Shown here in pieces: positions 45,391-57,740 of a stretch of DNA of 64,000 bases (its first letter is position 1; every line of letters starts with the position of its first letter). The stretch is from contig JBAMJV010008090.1 in the NCBI GenBank assembly GCA_037951105.1, positions 62,001-126,000 of the forward strand. The letters are read 5' to 3'. Position numbers and translations under genes: made by a program. The notes under the pieces are model-generated. The model saw nothing but the letters and a program-made list of their open reading frames with translations. It was not told the DNA's origin and did no database searches. Origin of the DNA: Echinarachnius parma. Taxonomy: Eukaryota; Echinodermata; Echinoidea; Clypeasteroida; Echinarachniidae.

Positions 45391-46579
45391 TATTTTTCTT
45401 ATTTCCAATCACTTTTTTGTTAGCAAGATAACTTGAAAATGGCTCAATCAAGTGCCTTGAAATTTGGCACACATATATATAGGCATATGGACAAAGCAAA
45501 ATAAGGTTTTGAACCCTGACCTTGACTGATGACGTCATCTAGGCGCCATTTTGTAAAATTTTCTGAATATCTTCTCATGATCATATCTTCATAACGAAAA
45601 GTTGTTTCTCATTCATATTTATCATGATCAAGGTCAATATCCGTCCGGTCAATTTCAGGTCAAAAAACGCGCGCGCATGCGTACGTGCGCGCGTCAGCGC
45701 GCGCGCAAAATTTTAAAATGTTCAAAATCGTCGCAAATTAATTTTGGATACGTTTTAGGCCATTTTAAGCATTTTACGAAAAAACGCGCACACGCGCATG
45801 CGCGCGCGTTTTCGCGCGTACTGGCATTTTGCAACATAGAATCGCCGAATTTTCTCTGTTATCATATTTAGCCCATCTTTCCAAGCATTTTGATACCTTG
45901 TTCACCTTTTTCTGACTAGTAAAAACGCAATGAGCTTCCGTTCAAGAAACATGTCCGTGCGCGCGAGCTCTTGTAATACATAGCATATATGGGCAAAAAC
46001 ATGCCTATACAAAATTCATTGTAACTCTTCAGAATGGATGGGAACTCCCAAGTTTTTTTTCATATTTGGATAGATTATGAGTCGGAGATATGATTTCATG
46101 TCTCATTTGACCCTCAATTAACTCATGGCGTCATCATAATGGCCTCCGAACTCAAAATTTCAATTTGCATATTATGACGTCAGCATATTTTTGGAAAATT
46201 GATTGTATCTCTGTAAATGTTGATCGATTTTCTTCCAAATTTTGATATGTTCTAGCTGAGACAATTCTCTACAAATGTGATGATCACGATTTTTCATTTT
46301 GACAAAGGCATCATGGCGTATTTTTGCGATTTAAGGAGGCATGTCATTTTTTAACATTTTGCGTGTATTCTCTATGGGACATGACTTTTTTTCAAAACTG
46401 GATTCTACATTCCCGTCTTTCGCGACCAATATCTTCTTCGTTTTAGCTTCGTTTACGCTGAACTTCGAGTATGTTGTAGCTGAGACAATAAGCTATCTCA
46501 AATGAGCCCTTGATTGTCTTTAATTTTAGTTCGACCAGCCCACCTATACTTGTTCTAAACAAGTATTACAATTCTAGTT
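45391..46579 (+). repeat. Array unit 13 (class C, no 5' module)
   Basis: Shortened start: TATTTTTC directly after CTAGTT. It has lost TAT near the 3' end (GATTGTCTTTAA). Confidence 0.85.
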
Positions 46580-47784
46580 TATTTATTATTCTTTATTTTT
46601 CTTATTTCCAATCACTTTTTTGTTAGCAAGATAACTTGAAAATGGCTCAATCAAGTGCCTTGAAATTTGGCACACATATATATAGGCATATGGACAAAGC
46701 AAAATAAGGTTTTGAACCCTGACCTTGACTGATGACGTCATCTAGGCGCCATTTTGTAAAATTTTCTGAATATCTTCTCATGATCATATCTTCATAACGA
46801 AAAGTTGTTTCTCATTCATATTTATCATGATCAAGGTCAATATCCGTCCGGTCAATTTCAGGTCAAAAAACGCGCGCGCATGCGTACGTGCGCGCGTCAG
46901 CGCGCGCGCAAAATTTTAAAATGTTCAAAATCGTCGCAAATTCATTTTGGATACGTTTTAGGCCATTTTAAGCATTTTACGAAAAAACGCGCACACGCGC
47001 ATGCGCGCGCGTTTTCGCGCGTACTGGCATTTTGCAACATAGAATCGCCGAATTTTCTCTGTTATCATATTTAGCCCATCTTTCCAAGCATTTTGATACC
47101 TTGTTCACCTTTTTCTGACTAGTAAAAACGCAATGAGCTTCCGTTCAAGAAACATGTCCGTGCGCGCGAGCTCTTGTAATACATAGCATATATGGGCAAA
47201 AACATGCCTATACAAAATTCATTGTAACTCTTTAGAATGGATGGGAACTCCCAAGTTTTTTTTCATATTTGGATAGATTATGAGTCGGAGATATGATTTC
47301 ATGTCTCATTTGACCCTCAATTAACTCATGGCGTCATCATAATGGCCTCCGAACTCAAAATTTCAATTTGCATATTATGACGTCAGCATATTTTTGGAAA
47401 ATTTATTGTATCTCTGTAAATATTGATCGATTTTCTTCCAAATTTTGATATGTTCTATCTGAGACAATTCTCTACAAATGTGATGATCACGATTTTTCAT
47501 TTTGACAAAGGCATCATGGCGTATTTTTGCGATTTAAGGAGGTATGTCATTTTTTCACATTTTGCGTGTATTCTCTATGGGACATGACTTTTTTTCAAAA
47601 CTGGATTCTACATTCCCGTCTTTCGCGACCAATATCTTCTTCGTTTTAGCTTCGTTTACGCTGAACTTCGAGTATGTTGTAGCTGAGACAATAAGCTATC
47701 TCAAATGAGCCCTTGATTATGTCTTTAATTTTAGTTCGACCAGCCCACCTATACTTGTTCTAAACAAGTATTACAATTCTAGTT
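46580..47784 (+). repeat. Array unit 14 (class A, no 5' module)
   Basis: Core only; GGTATGTC/TTCACA variant. Confidence 0.85.
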
Positions 47785-49122
47785 TATTTATTAGGTGGGC
47801 TGTACATCATACAGACCACCTCATAATTTCGTTAGAATTGCCTTTATTTATTTATTAGGTGGGCTGTACATCATACAGACCACCTCATAATTTCGTTAGA
47901 ATTGCCTTTATTTATTATTCTTTATTTTTCTTATTTCCAATCACTTTTTTGTTAGCAAGATAACTTGAAAATGGCTCAATCAAGTGCCTTGAAATTTGGC
48001 ACACATATATATAGGCATATGGACAAAGCAAAATAAGGTTTTGAACCCTGACCTTGACTGATGACGTCATCTAGGCGCCATTTTGTAAAATTTTCTGAAT
48101 ATCTTCTCATGATCATATCTTCATAACGAAAAGTTGTTTCTCATTCATATTTATCATGATCAAGGTCAATATCCGTCCGGTCAATTTCAGGTCAAAAAAC
48201 GCGCGCGCATGCGTACGTGCGCGCGTCAGCGCGCGCGCAAAATTTTAAAATGTTCAAAATCGTCGCAAATTCATTTTGGATACGTTTTAGGCCATTTTAA
48301 GCATTTTACGAAAAAACGCGCACACGCGCATGCGCGCGCGTTTTCGCGCGTACTGGCATTTTGCAACATAGAATCGCCGAATTTTCTCTGTTATCATATT
48401 TAGCCCATCTTTCCAAGTATTTTGATACCTTGTTCACCTTTTTCTGACTAGTAAAAACGCAATGAGCTTCCGTTCAAGAAACATGTCCGTGCGCGCGAGC
48501 TCTTGTAATACATAGCATATATGGGCAAAAACATGCCTATACAAAATTCATTGTAACTCTTCAGAATGGATGGGAACTCCCAAGTTTTTTTTCATATTTG
48601 GATAGATTATGAGTCGGAGATATGATTTCATGTCTCATTTGATCCTCAATTAACTCATGGCGTCATCATAATGGCCTCCGAACTCAAAATTTCAATTTGC
48701 ATATTATGACGTCAGCATATTTTTGGAAAATTGATTGTATCTCTGTAAATGATGATCGATTTTCTTCCAAATTTTGATATGTTCTAGCTCAGACAATTTT
48801 CTACAAATGTAATAACCACGATTTTTCATTTTGACAAAGGCATCATGGCGTATTTTTGCGATTTAAGGAGGCATGTCATTTTTTAACATTTTGCGTGTAT
48901 TCTCTATGGTCTCTATGGGACATGACTTTTTTTCAAAACTGGATTCTACATTCCCGTCTTTCGCGACCAATATCTTCTTCGTTTTAGCTTCGTTTACGCT
49001 GAACTTCGAGTATGTTGTAGCTGAGACAATAAGCTATCTCAAATGAGCCCTTGATTATGTCTTTAATTTTAGTTCGACCAGCCCACCTATACTTGTTCTA
49101 AACAAGTATTACAATTCTAGTT
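47785..49122 (+). repeat. Array unit 15 (class B, two 5' modules)
   Basis: Modules at 47793 and 47857. It has a small tandem duplication, TCTCTATGG twice (about 48900). Confidence 0.85.
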
Positions 49123-50319
49123 ATTCTTTATTTTTCTTATTTCCAATCACTTTTTTGTTAGCAAGATAACTTGAAAATGGCTCAATCAAGTGCCTTGAAA
49201 TTTGGCACACATATATATAGGCATATGGACAAAGCAAAATAAGGTTTTGAACCCTGACCTTTACTGATGACGTCATCTAGGCGCCATTTTGTAAAATTTT
49301 CTGAATATCTTCTCATGATCATATCTTCATAACGAAAAGTTGTTTCTCATTCATATTTATCATGATCAAGGTCAATATCCGTCCGGTCAATTTCAGGTCA
49401 AAAAACGCGCGCGCATGCGTACGTGCGCGCGTCAGCGCGCGCGCAAAATTTTAAAATGTTCAAAATCGTCGCAAATTCATTTTGGATACGTTTTAGGCCA
49501 TTTTAAGCATTTTACGAAAAAACGCGCACACGCGCATGCGCGCGCGTTTTCGCGCGTACTGGCATTTTGCAACATAGAATCGCCGAATTTTCTCTGTTAT
49601 CATATTTAGCCCATCTTTCCAAGCATTTTGATACCTTGTTCACCTTTTTCTGACTAGTAAAAACGCAATGAGCTTCCGTTCAAGAAACATGTCCGTGCGC
49701 GCGAGCTCTTGTAATACATAGCATATATGGGCAAAAACATGCCTATACAAAATTCATTGTAACTCTTCAGAATGGATGGGAACTCCCAAGTTTTTTTTCA
49801 TATTTGGATAGATTATGAGTCGGAGATATGATTTCATGTCTCATTTGACCCTCAATTAACTCATGGCGTCATCATAATGGCCTCCGAACTCAAAATTTCA
49901 ATTTGCATATTATGACGTCAGCATATTTTTGGAAAATTGATTGTATCTCTGTAAATGTTGATCGATTTTCTTCCAAATTTTGATATGTTCTAGCTGAGAC
50001 AATTCTCTACAAATGTAATGATCACGATTTTTCATTTTGACAAAGGAATCATGGCGTATTTTTGCGATTTAAGGAGGCATGTCATTTTTTAACATTTTGC
50101 GTGTATTCTCTATTGGACATGACTTTTTTTCAAAACTGGATTCTACATTCCCGTCTTTCGCGACCAATATCTTCATCGTTTTAGCTTCGTTTACGCTGAA
50201 CTTCGAGTATGTTGTAGCTGAGACAATAAGCTATCTCAAATGAGCCCTTGATTATGTCTTTAATTTTAGTTCGACCAGCCCACCTATACTTGTTCTAAAC
50301 AAGTATTACAATTCTAGTT
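49123..50319 (+). repeat. Array unit 16 (class C, no 5' module)
   Basis: Private set: CCTTTACTGATG, AAAGGAATCATGG, CTCTATTGGAC, ATCTTCATCG. All four recur only in unit 24. Confidence 0.85.
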
Positions 50320-51510
50320 TATTTTTCTTATTTCCAATCACTTTTTTGTTAGCAAGATAACTTGAAAATGGCTCAATCAAGTGCCTTGAAATTTGGCACA
50401 CATATATATAGGCATATGGACAAAGCAAAATAAGGTTTTGAACCCTGACCTTGACTGATGACGTCATCTAGGCGCCATTTTGTAAAATTTTCTGAATATC
50501 TTCTCATGATCATATCTTCATAACGAAAAGTTGTTTCTCATTCATATTTATCATGATCAAGGTCAATATCCGTCCGGTCAATTTCAGGTCAAAAAACGCG
50601 CGCGCATGCGTACGTGCGCGCGTCAGCGCGCGCGCAAAATTTTAAAATGTTCAAAATCGTCGCAAATTCATTTTGGATACGTTTTAGGCCATTTTAAGCA
50701 TTTTACGAAAAAACGCGCACACGCGCATGCGCGCGCGTTTTCGCGCGTACTGGCATTTTGCAACATAGAATCGCCGAATTTTCTCTGTTATCATATTTAG
50801 CCCATCTTTCCAAGCATTTTGATACCTTGTTCACCTTTTTCTGACTAGTAAAAACGCAATGAGCTTCCGTTCAAGAAACATGTCCGTGCGCGCGAGCTCT
50901 TGTAATACATAGCATATATGGGCAAAAACATGCCTATACAAAATTCATTGTAACTCTTCAGAATGGATGGGAACTCCCAAGTTTTTTTTCATATTTGGAT
51001 AGATTATGAGTCGGAGATATGATTTCATGTCTCATTTGACCCTCAATTAACTCATGGCGTCATCATAACGGCCTTCCAACTCAAAATTTCAATTAACATA
51101 TTATGACGTCAGCATATTTTTGGAAAATTGATTGTATCTCTGTAAATGTTGATCGATTTTCTTCCAAATTTTGATATGTTCTAGCTCAGACAATTTTCTA
51201 CAAATGTATTAACCACGTTTTTTCATTTTGACAAAGGCATCATGGCGTATTTTTGCGATTTAAGGAGGCATGTCATTTTTTAACATTTTGCGTGTATTCT
51301 CTATGGGACATGACTTTTTTTCAAAACTGGATTCTACATTCCCGTCTTTCGCGACCAATATCTTCTTCGTTTTAGCTTCGTTTACGCTGAACTTCGAGTA
51401 TGTTGTAGCTGAGACAATAAGCTATCTCAAATGATCCCTTGATTATGTCTTTAATTTTACTTCGACCAGCCCACCTATACTTGTTCTAAACAAGTATTAC
51501 AATTCTAGTT
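50320..51510 (+). repeat. Array unit 17 (class B, no 5' module)
   Basis: Short start (TATTTTTC). It has TAACGGCCTTCC, AATTAACATATTATG and TGTATTAACCACG, all recurring in unit 25. Confidence 0.85.
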
Positions 51511-52885
51511 ATTATTAGGTGGGCTGTACATCATACAGACCACCTCATAATTTCGTTAGAATTGCCTTTATTTATTAGGTGGGCTGTACATCATACAGAC
51601 CACCTCATAATTTCGTTAGAATTGCCTTTATTATTAGGTGGGCTGTACATCATACAGACCACCTCATAATTTCGTTAGAATTGCCTTTATTCTTTATTTT
51701 TCTTATTTCCAATCACTTTTTTGTTACCACGATAACTTGAAAATGGCTCAATCAAGTGCCTTGAAATTTGGCACACATATATATAGGCATATGGACAAAG
51801 CAAAATAAGGTTTTGAACCCTGACCTTGACTGATGACGTCATCTAGGCGCCATTTTGTAAAATTTTCTGAATATCTTCTCATGATCATATCTTCATAACG
51901 AAAAGTTGTTTCTCATTCATATTTATCATGATCAAGGTCAATATCCGTCCGGTCAATTTCAGGTCAAAAAACGCGCGCGCATGCGTACGTGCGCGCGTCA
52001 GCGCGCGCGCAAAATTTTAAAATGTTCAAAATCGTCGCAAATTCATTTTGGATACGTTTTAGGCCATTTTAAGCATTTTACGAAAAAACGCGCACACGCG
52101 CATGCGCGCGCGTTTTCGCGCGTACTGGCATTTTGCAACATAGAATCGCCGAATTTTCTCTGTTATCATATTTAGCCCATCTTTCCAAGCATTTTGATAC
52201 CTTGTTCACCTTTTTCTGACTAGTAAAAACGCAATGAGCTTCCGTTCAAGAAACATGTCCGTGCGCGCGAGCTCTTGTAATACATAGCATATATGGGCAA
52301 AAACATGCCTATACAAAATTCATTGCAACTCTTCAGAATGGATGGGAACTCCCAAGTTTTTTTTCATATTTGGATAGATTATGAGTCGGAGATATGATTT
52401 CATGTCTCATTTGACCCTCAATTAACTCATGGCGTCATCATAATGGCCTCCGAACTCAAAATTTCAATTTGCATATTATGACGTCAGCATATTTTTGGAA
52501 AATTGATTGTATCTCTGTAAATGTTGATCGATTTTCTTCCAAATTTTGATATGTTCTAGCTGAGACAATTCTTCACAAATGTGATGATCACGATTTTTCA
52601 TTTTGACAAAGGCATCATGGCGTATTTTTGCGATTTAAGGAGGCATGTCATTTTTTAACATTTTGCGTGTATTCTCTATGGGACATGACTTTTTTTCAAA
52701 ACTGGATTCTACATTCCCGTCTTTCGCGACCAATATCTTCTTCGTTTTAGCTTCGTTTACGCTGAACTTCGAGTATGTTGTAGCTGAGACAATAAGCTAT
52801 CTCAAATGAGCCCTTGATTATGTCTTTAATTTTAGTTCGACCAGCCCACCTATACTTGTTCTAAACAAGTATTACAATTCTAGTT
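51511..52885 (+). repeat. Array unit 18 (class C, three 5' modules)
   Basis: Modules at 51517, 51577 and 51636. Private CTTCACAAATG. Confidence 0.85.
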
Positions 52886-54091
52886 ATTATTATTATTCTT
52901 TATTTTTCTTATTTCCAATCACTTTTTTGTTACCAAGATAACTTGAAAATGGCTCAATCAAGTGCCTTGAAATTTGGCACACATATATATAGGCATATGG
53001 ACAAAGCAAAATAAGGTTTTGAACCCTGACCTTGACTGATGACGTCATCTAGGCGCCATTTTGTAAAATTTTCTGAATATCTTCTCATGATCATATCTTC
53101 ATAACGAAAAGTTGTTTCTCATTCATATTTATCATGATCAAGGTCAATATCCGTCCGGTCAATTTCAGGTCAAAAAACGCGCGCGCATGCGTACGTGCGC
53201 GCGTCAACGCGCGCGCAAAATTTTAAAATGTTCAAAATCGTCGCAAATTCATTTTGGATACGTTTTAGGCCATTTTAAGCATTTTACGAAAAAACGCGCA
53301 CACGCGCATGCGCGCGCGTTTTCGCGCGTACTGGCATTTTGCAACATAGAATCGCCGAATTTTCTCTGTTATCATATTTAGCCCATCTTTCCAAGCATTT
53401 TGATACCTTGTTCACCTTTTTCTGACTAGTAAAAACGCAATGAGCTTCCGTTCAAGAAACATGTCCGTGCGCGCGAGCTCTTGTAATACATAGCATATAT
53501 GGGCAAAAACATGCCTATACAAAATTCATTGTAACTCTTCAGAATGGATGGGAACTCCCAAGTTTTTTTTCATATTTGGATAGATTATGAGTCGGAGATA
53601 TGATTTCATGTCTCATTTGACCCTCAATTAACTCATGGCGTCATCATAATGGCCTCCGAACTCAAAATTTCAATTTGCATATTATGACATCAGCATATTT
53701 TTGGAAAATTTATTGTATCTCTGTAAATATTGATCGATTTTCTTCCAAATTTTGATATGTTCTATCTGAGACAATTCTCTACAAATGTGATGATCACGAT
53801 TTTTCATTTTGACAAAGGTATCATGGCGTATTTTTGCGATTTAAGGAGGTATGTCATTTTTTCACATTTTGCGTGTATTCTCTATGGGACATGACTTTTT
53901 TTCAAAACTGGATTCTACATTCCCGTCTTTCGCGACCAATATCTTCTTCGTTTTAGCTTCGTTTACGCTGAACTTCGAGTATGTTGTAGCTGAGACAATA
54001 AGCTATCTCAAATGAGCCCTTGATTATGTCTTTAATTTTAGTTCGACCAGCCCACCTATACTTGTTCTAAACAAGTATTACAATTCTAGTT
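52886..54091 (+). repeat. Array unit 19 (class A, no 5' module)
   Basis: The second TGACGTCA is mutated to TGACATCA (about 53685). Confidence 0.85.
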
Positions 54092-55243
54092 ATTATTATT
54101 ATTCTTTATTTTTCTTATTTCCAATCACTTTTTTGTTAGCAAGATAACTTGAAAATGGCTCAATCAAGTGCCTTGAAATTTGGCACACATATATATAGGC
54201 ATATGGACAAAGCAAAATAAGGTTTTGAACCCTGACCTTGACTGATGACGTCATCTAGGCGCCATTTTGTAAAATTTTCTGAATATCTTCTCATGATCAT
54301 ATCTTCATAACGAAAAGTTGTTTCTCATTCATATTTATCATGATCAAGGTCAATATCCGTCCGGTCAATTTCAGGTCAAAAAACGCGCGCGCATGCGTAC
54401 GTGCGCGCGTCAGCGCGCGCGCAAAATTTTAAAATGTTCAAAATCGTCGCAAATTCATTTTGGATACGTTTTAGGCCATTTTAAGCATTTTACGAAAAAA
54501 CGCGCACACGCGCATGCGCGCGCGTTTTCGCGCGTACTGGCATTTTGCAACATAGAATCGCCGAATTTTCTCTCTTATCATATTTAGCCCATCTTTCCAA
54601 GCATTTTGATACCTTGTTCACCTTTTTCTGACTAGTAAAAACGCAATGAGCTTCCGTTCAAGAAACATGGCCGTGCGCGCGAGCTCTTGTAATACATAGC
54701 ATATATGGGCAAAAACATGCCTATACAAAATTCATTGTAACTCTTCAGAATGGATGGGAACTCCCAAGTTTTTTTTCATATTTGGATAGATTATGAGTCG
54801 GAGATATGATTTCATGTCTCATTTGACCCTCAATTAACTCATGGCGTCATCATAATGGCCTCCGAACTCAAAATTTCAATTTGCATATTATGACGTCAGC
54901 ATATTTTTGGAAAATTGATTGTATCTCTGTAAATATTGATCGATTTTCTTCCAAATTTTGATATGTTCTATCTGAGACAATTCTCTACAAATGTGATGAT
55001 CACGATTTTTCATTTTGACAAAGGCATCATGGCGTATTTTTGCGATTTAAGGAGGCATGTCATTTTTTAACATTTTGCGTGTATTCTCTATGGGACATGA
55101 CTTTTTTTCAAAACTGGATTCTACATTCCCGTCTTTCGCGACCAATATCTTCTTCGTTTTAGCTTCGTTTACGCTGAACTTCGAGTATGTTGTAGCTGAG
55201 ACAATAAGCTATCTCAAATGAGCCCTTGATTATGTCTTTAATT
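54092..55243 (+). repeat. Array unit 20 (class A), 3' end missing
   Basis: It stops after TGTCTTTAATT at 55243. The 3' inverted repeat, hairpin and CTAG are replaced by the divergent element and do not reappear after it. Confidence 0.8.
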
Positions 55244-57740
55244 AGGTTATACATATATATATGTATAACCTTATTGATTTCGTCAAGATTTTTATTATTT
55301 ATTCTTCTTCTTCTTCTTCCTAATTTTGTGCGTCGCATATCTCAAGATCACATAAATCAATTGTCATGAATCTTCACATGATGATAGATCATGATCTAAC
55401 TTAGAACTGGTAACCTTTTCAGTGACGTCAGGACGCCATTTTGTCAAATTTTAATAATCATTTTATCTCAGTTATGAAATATCAATTTCAATTCAAATTT
55501 CGTATCAATATTAATCAGGTCAATAGTCATCTTTTAAGCTCATGTGCGTGCAATTACACTCGGAGACGCGCGCGTACGCGTCCGTCAATTAATTTTTTTT
55601 TTTTTAAATGCTCAAAACCCCAACCCGAGTAATTTACTATATGTTTCAGACAATTTTAAGCGTTTCAAAAAATTCCGCGCGTGCGCGTCGGCGCGCGCGT
55701 ATTTGCGCGCGTAACGCGAATGAATAAGAAAATTATCGTTTTTTCACATGTTTTGGATTCCTTATGGATCCCTCAACACACCCTATCAATTTGAGTCATT
55801 GTTGACTCATAATAACGGAGTACGCGCGCGTCAAAGTCAAAATTACGCGCGCACGCAAAATGGCAAAACATGGTAAAAACATCCTTTTTTTATTCGGCCA
55901 TAACTTTTTAAAAAGTCCACAAACATCCAATTTTCTTTTAATATTCGGATAGATTATGAGTTGTAGATACGAATTCATACCTCATCTATGCCGAGTAAAT
56001 GTTATAAAGTCATCGTATTGACGGTTAAAGTTGAAAATGCGAATTTTACTCAATTTCAATCAATGTTGAAATCGACCATAGTGTACTTTTGACCATATCT
56101 CACTTATTCTCCATCAATGTACTCCCAAATTTTGATATATCGTAGCTGATGTCCTGCTCTATTCGCAATCTTTTCACAACAATTCGTTATGTTATCTGGA
56201 TCCTGATGAATTGTTTGATTGTAAATAAGAGTCCAAATCTGATAAAAATTGAGGTTTAGCCAAAACGTATGTTATCGACATATAACTGCTGAAGAAATTA
56301 TGCTATCAATTTAAGATTTCGCATGTAGATAGGGATTTGCAACCCCATCATTTCATAAGTTAACACCAAATCGCGAAAATGCATATTTCATTGTCATATT
56401 TACCCTCAAAGGTCAAATAAATCAAGCATGAATACTCAATAACCACGTACGCCATGGACGTGAAATTCAGCACACATGTAGGGTATAATGAAAGGAACAT
56501 TTCATAAGATAAGATCGGATTATGAAAATGGCGTTCAGGATATGTAAATTAGGTTCATATGTCAAAATAACTCACTGTTCCGTATTTAACTAACCATTAA
56601 TTATTTGCACGTTCAAGAATCTGTGTAGACTTTTAGAACAATTTAGACTCGAGGTCCATTTAATAACATAACACTCACGCACGAAAACGCTCCGTTCATC
56701 ATGTATGCGTGTGTCAAACGGCCATGAAAAGCCAACATTGGACATACAAAGTAGATAAAATAGTACCAAATGCTTTATTTATTTAAGGGTATTAACATGT
56801 CTCACTTACCATCACTTCCATCAAGCATATATTAACTACTAGCTGACTCACAAGAGCGCTACTCCTAATACTGGTTACCAATGCATAGTCCTCAAGATCA
56901 CAAATGCCAGGCTTGAAATATAACTTTTATATAGCAGTTATTGTGAGAAGTTACTAAGCAAATGTCATGTTGCCGTTCAGGAAAGAAGATGAGAATTATC
57001 ACTTTAATGCTGGCCCAGATAAATCATTAGTCATTGAAAATCATATTATAATATCCGAAGAAGTCAGTCGAAACAATTTTCAGAGCTAAAACATTAAAAT
57101 ACATTAGTTGTTTTCAATTTACAATTATCCTGCAATGCTCCATGACTTTTCTTGCAATAGCGCCATCTATCGGCGAATAATTCGGTCAATTGTCTTGTCT
57201 CAAGGATTCCAGAAATGCATGACTTGCACTTAATAATCAACAAAAGCTGTTATTCACCAGATTTATCCAGACTTTCGGCTAATTATGAAAGATAGCATTA
57301 CCTTCATGCCAAATCCAGCATAAAACTACAGATTATAACAACTTAAGTAGTGTTTATGATTCATTTTATGAAAAAAGAATGACGTCATCATTCCTCCGCG
57401 TTTTGGAGAAAAAAGTCTAGACGGCTGAATATCGTACATTGACAAGTCCAATCACTGATATATATTCCCAGATTTTCCATTTCTCACAAGAGATGTTATG
57501 TTGGTCTCGTGGAACAAGTTGGGACGCAAGATCCAAGGGGCGTGGGTTCGAATCCAAGGCAATGGTTTTTTTTACTTTCTTTTTTCTTCTTTTTTTCTTT
57601 TTATTAAGGGGGGGGGGGGGGGTATCTGCTATTATTTCTATGATGATTGAGTAGTTATTTTTTGGAATCATCCTTTTTATCATAATAAATCGATATGTAT
57701 AACCTTAATTCGTCAAACGTGACGAATTCAACATCTAGTT
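55244..57740 (+). mobile_element. Divergent relative of the array unit (family 2), 2.5 kb
   Basis: It begins with a perfect 28-bp palindrome (55244-55271, AGGTTATACATATA arm), then GATTTCGTCAAGA and TTATTATTTATTC, parallel to ATTTCGTTAGAAT and TTATTATTATTC of the main unit. It ends TATGTATAACCT (57694-57705, inverted to the start), a 9-bp stem (AATTCGTCA/TGACGAATT, 57707-57728), CAACAT, CTAG, TT. Internal homology to the main unit includes GTGACGTCAGGACGCCATTTTG, CG-rich tracts (about 55565-55585 and 55675-55712) and GGATAGATTATGAGT (55947). No open reading frame codes for a recognisable protein. Confidence 0.75.
57497..57573 (+). ncRNA. tRNA-Leu-like relic (pol III A/B boxes and T-run)
   Basis: Within the divergent element, TTGGTCTCGTGG resembles an A box/D arm. 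GTTGGGACGCAAGATCCAA resembles the tRNA-Leu(CAA) anticodon arm. GGGGCGTGGGTTCGAATCC contains a perfect B box (GGTTCGAATCC, 57545-57555), with T8 at 57566-57573. The acceptor stem and variable arm are absent or decayed, so it is a pseudogene or SINE head rather than a working tRNA. Confidence 0.4.

Noticed and set aside
57417-57683. Open frames on both strands around the G18 run in the divergent element
   Set aside because: They are low-complexity Lys/Phe/Gly text created by the T-rich and G-rich runs next to the tRNA-like segment.
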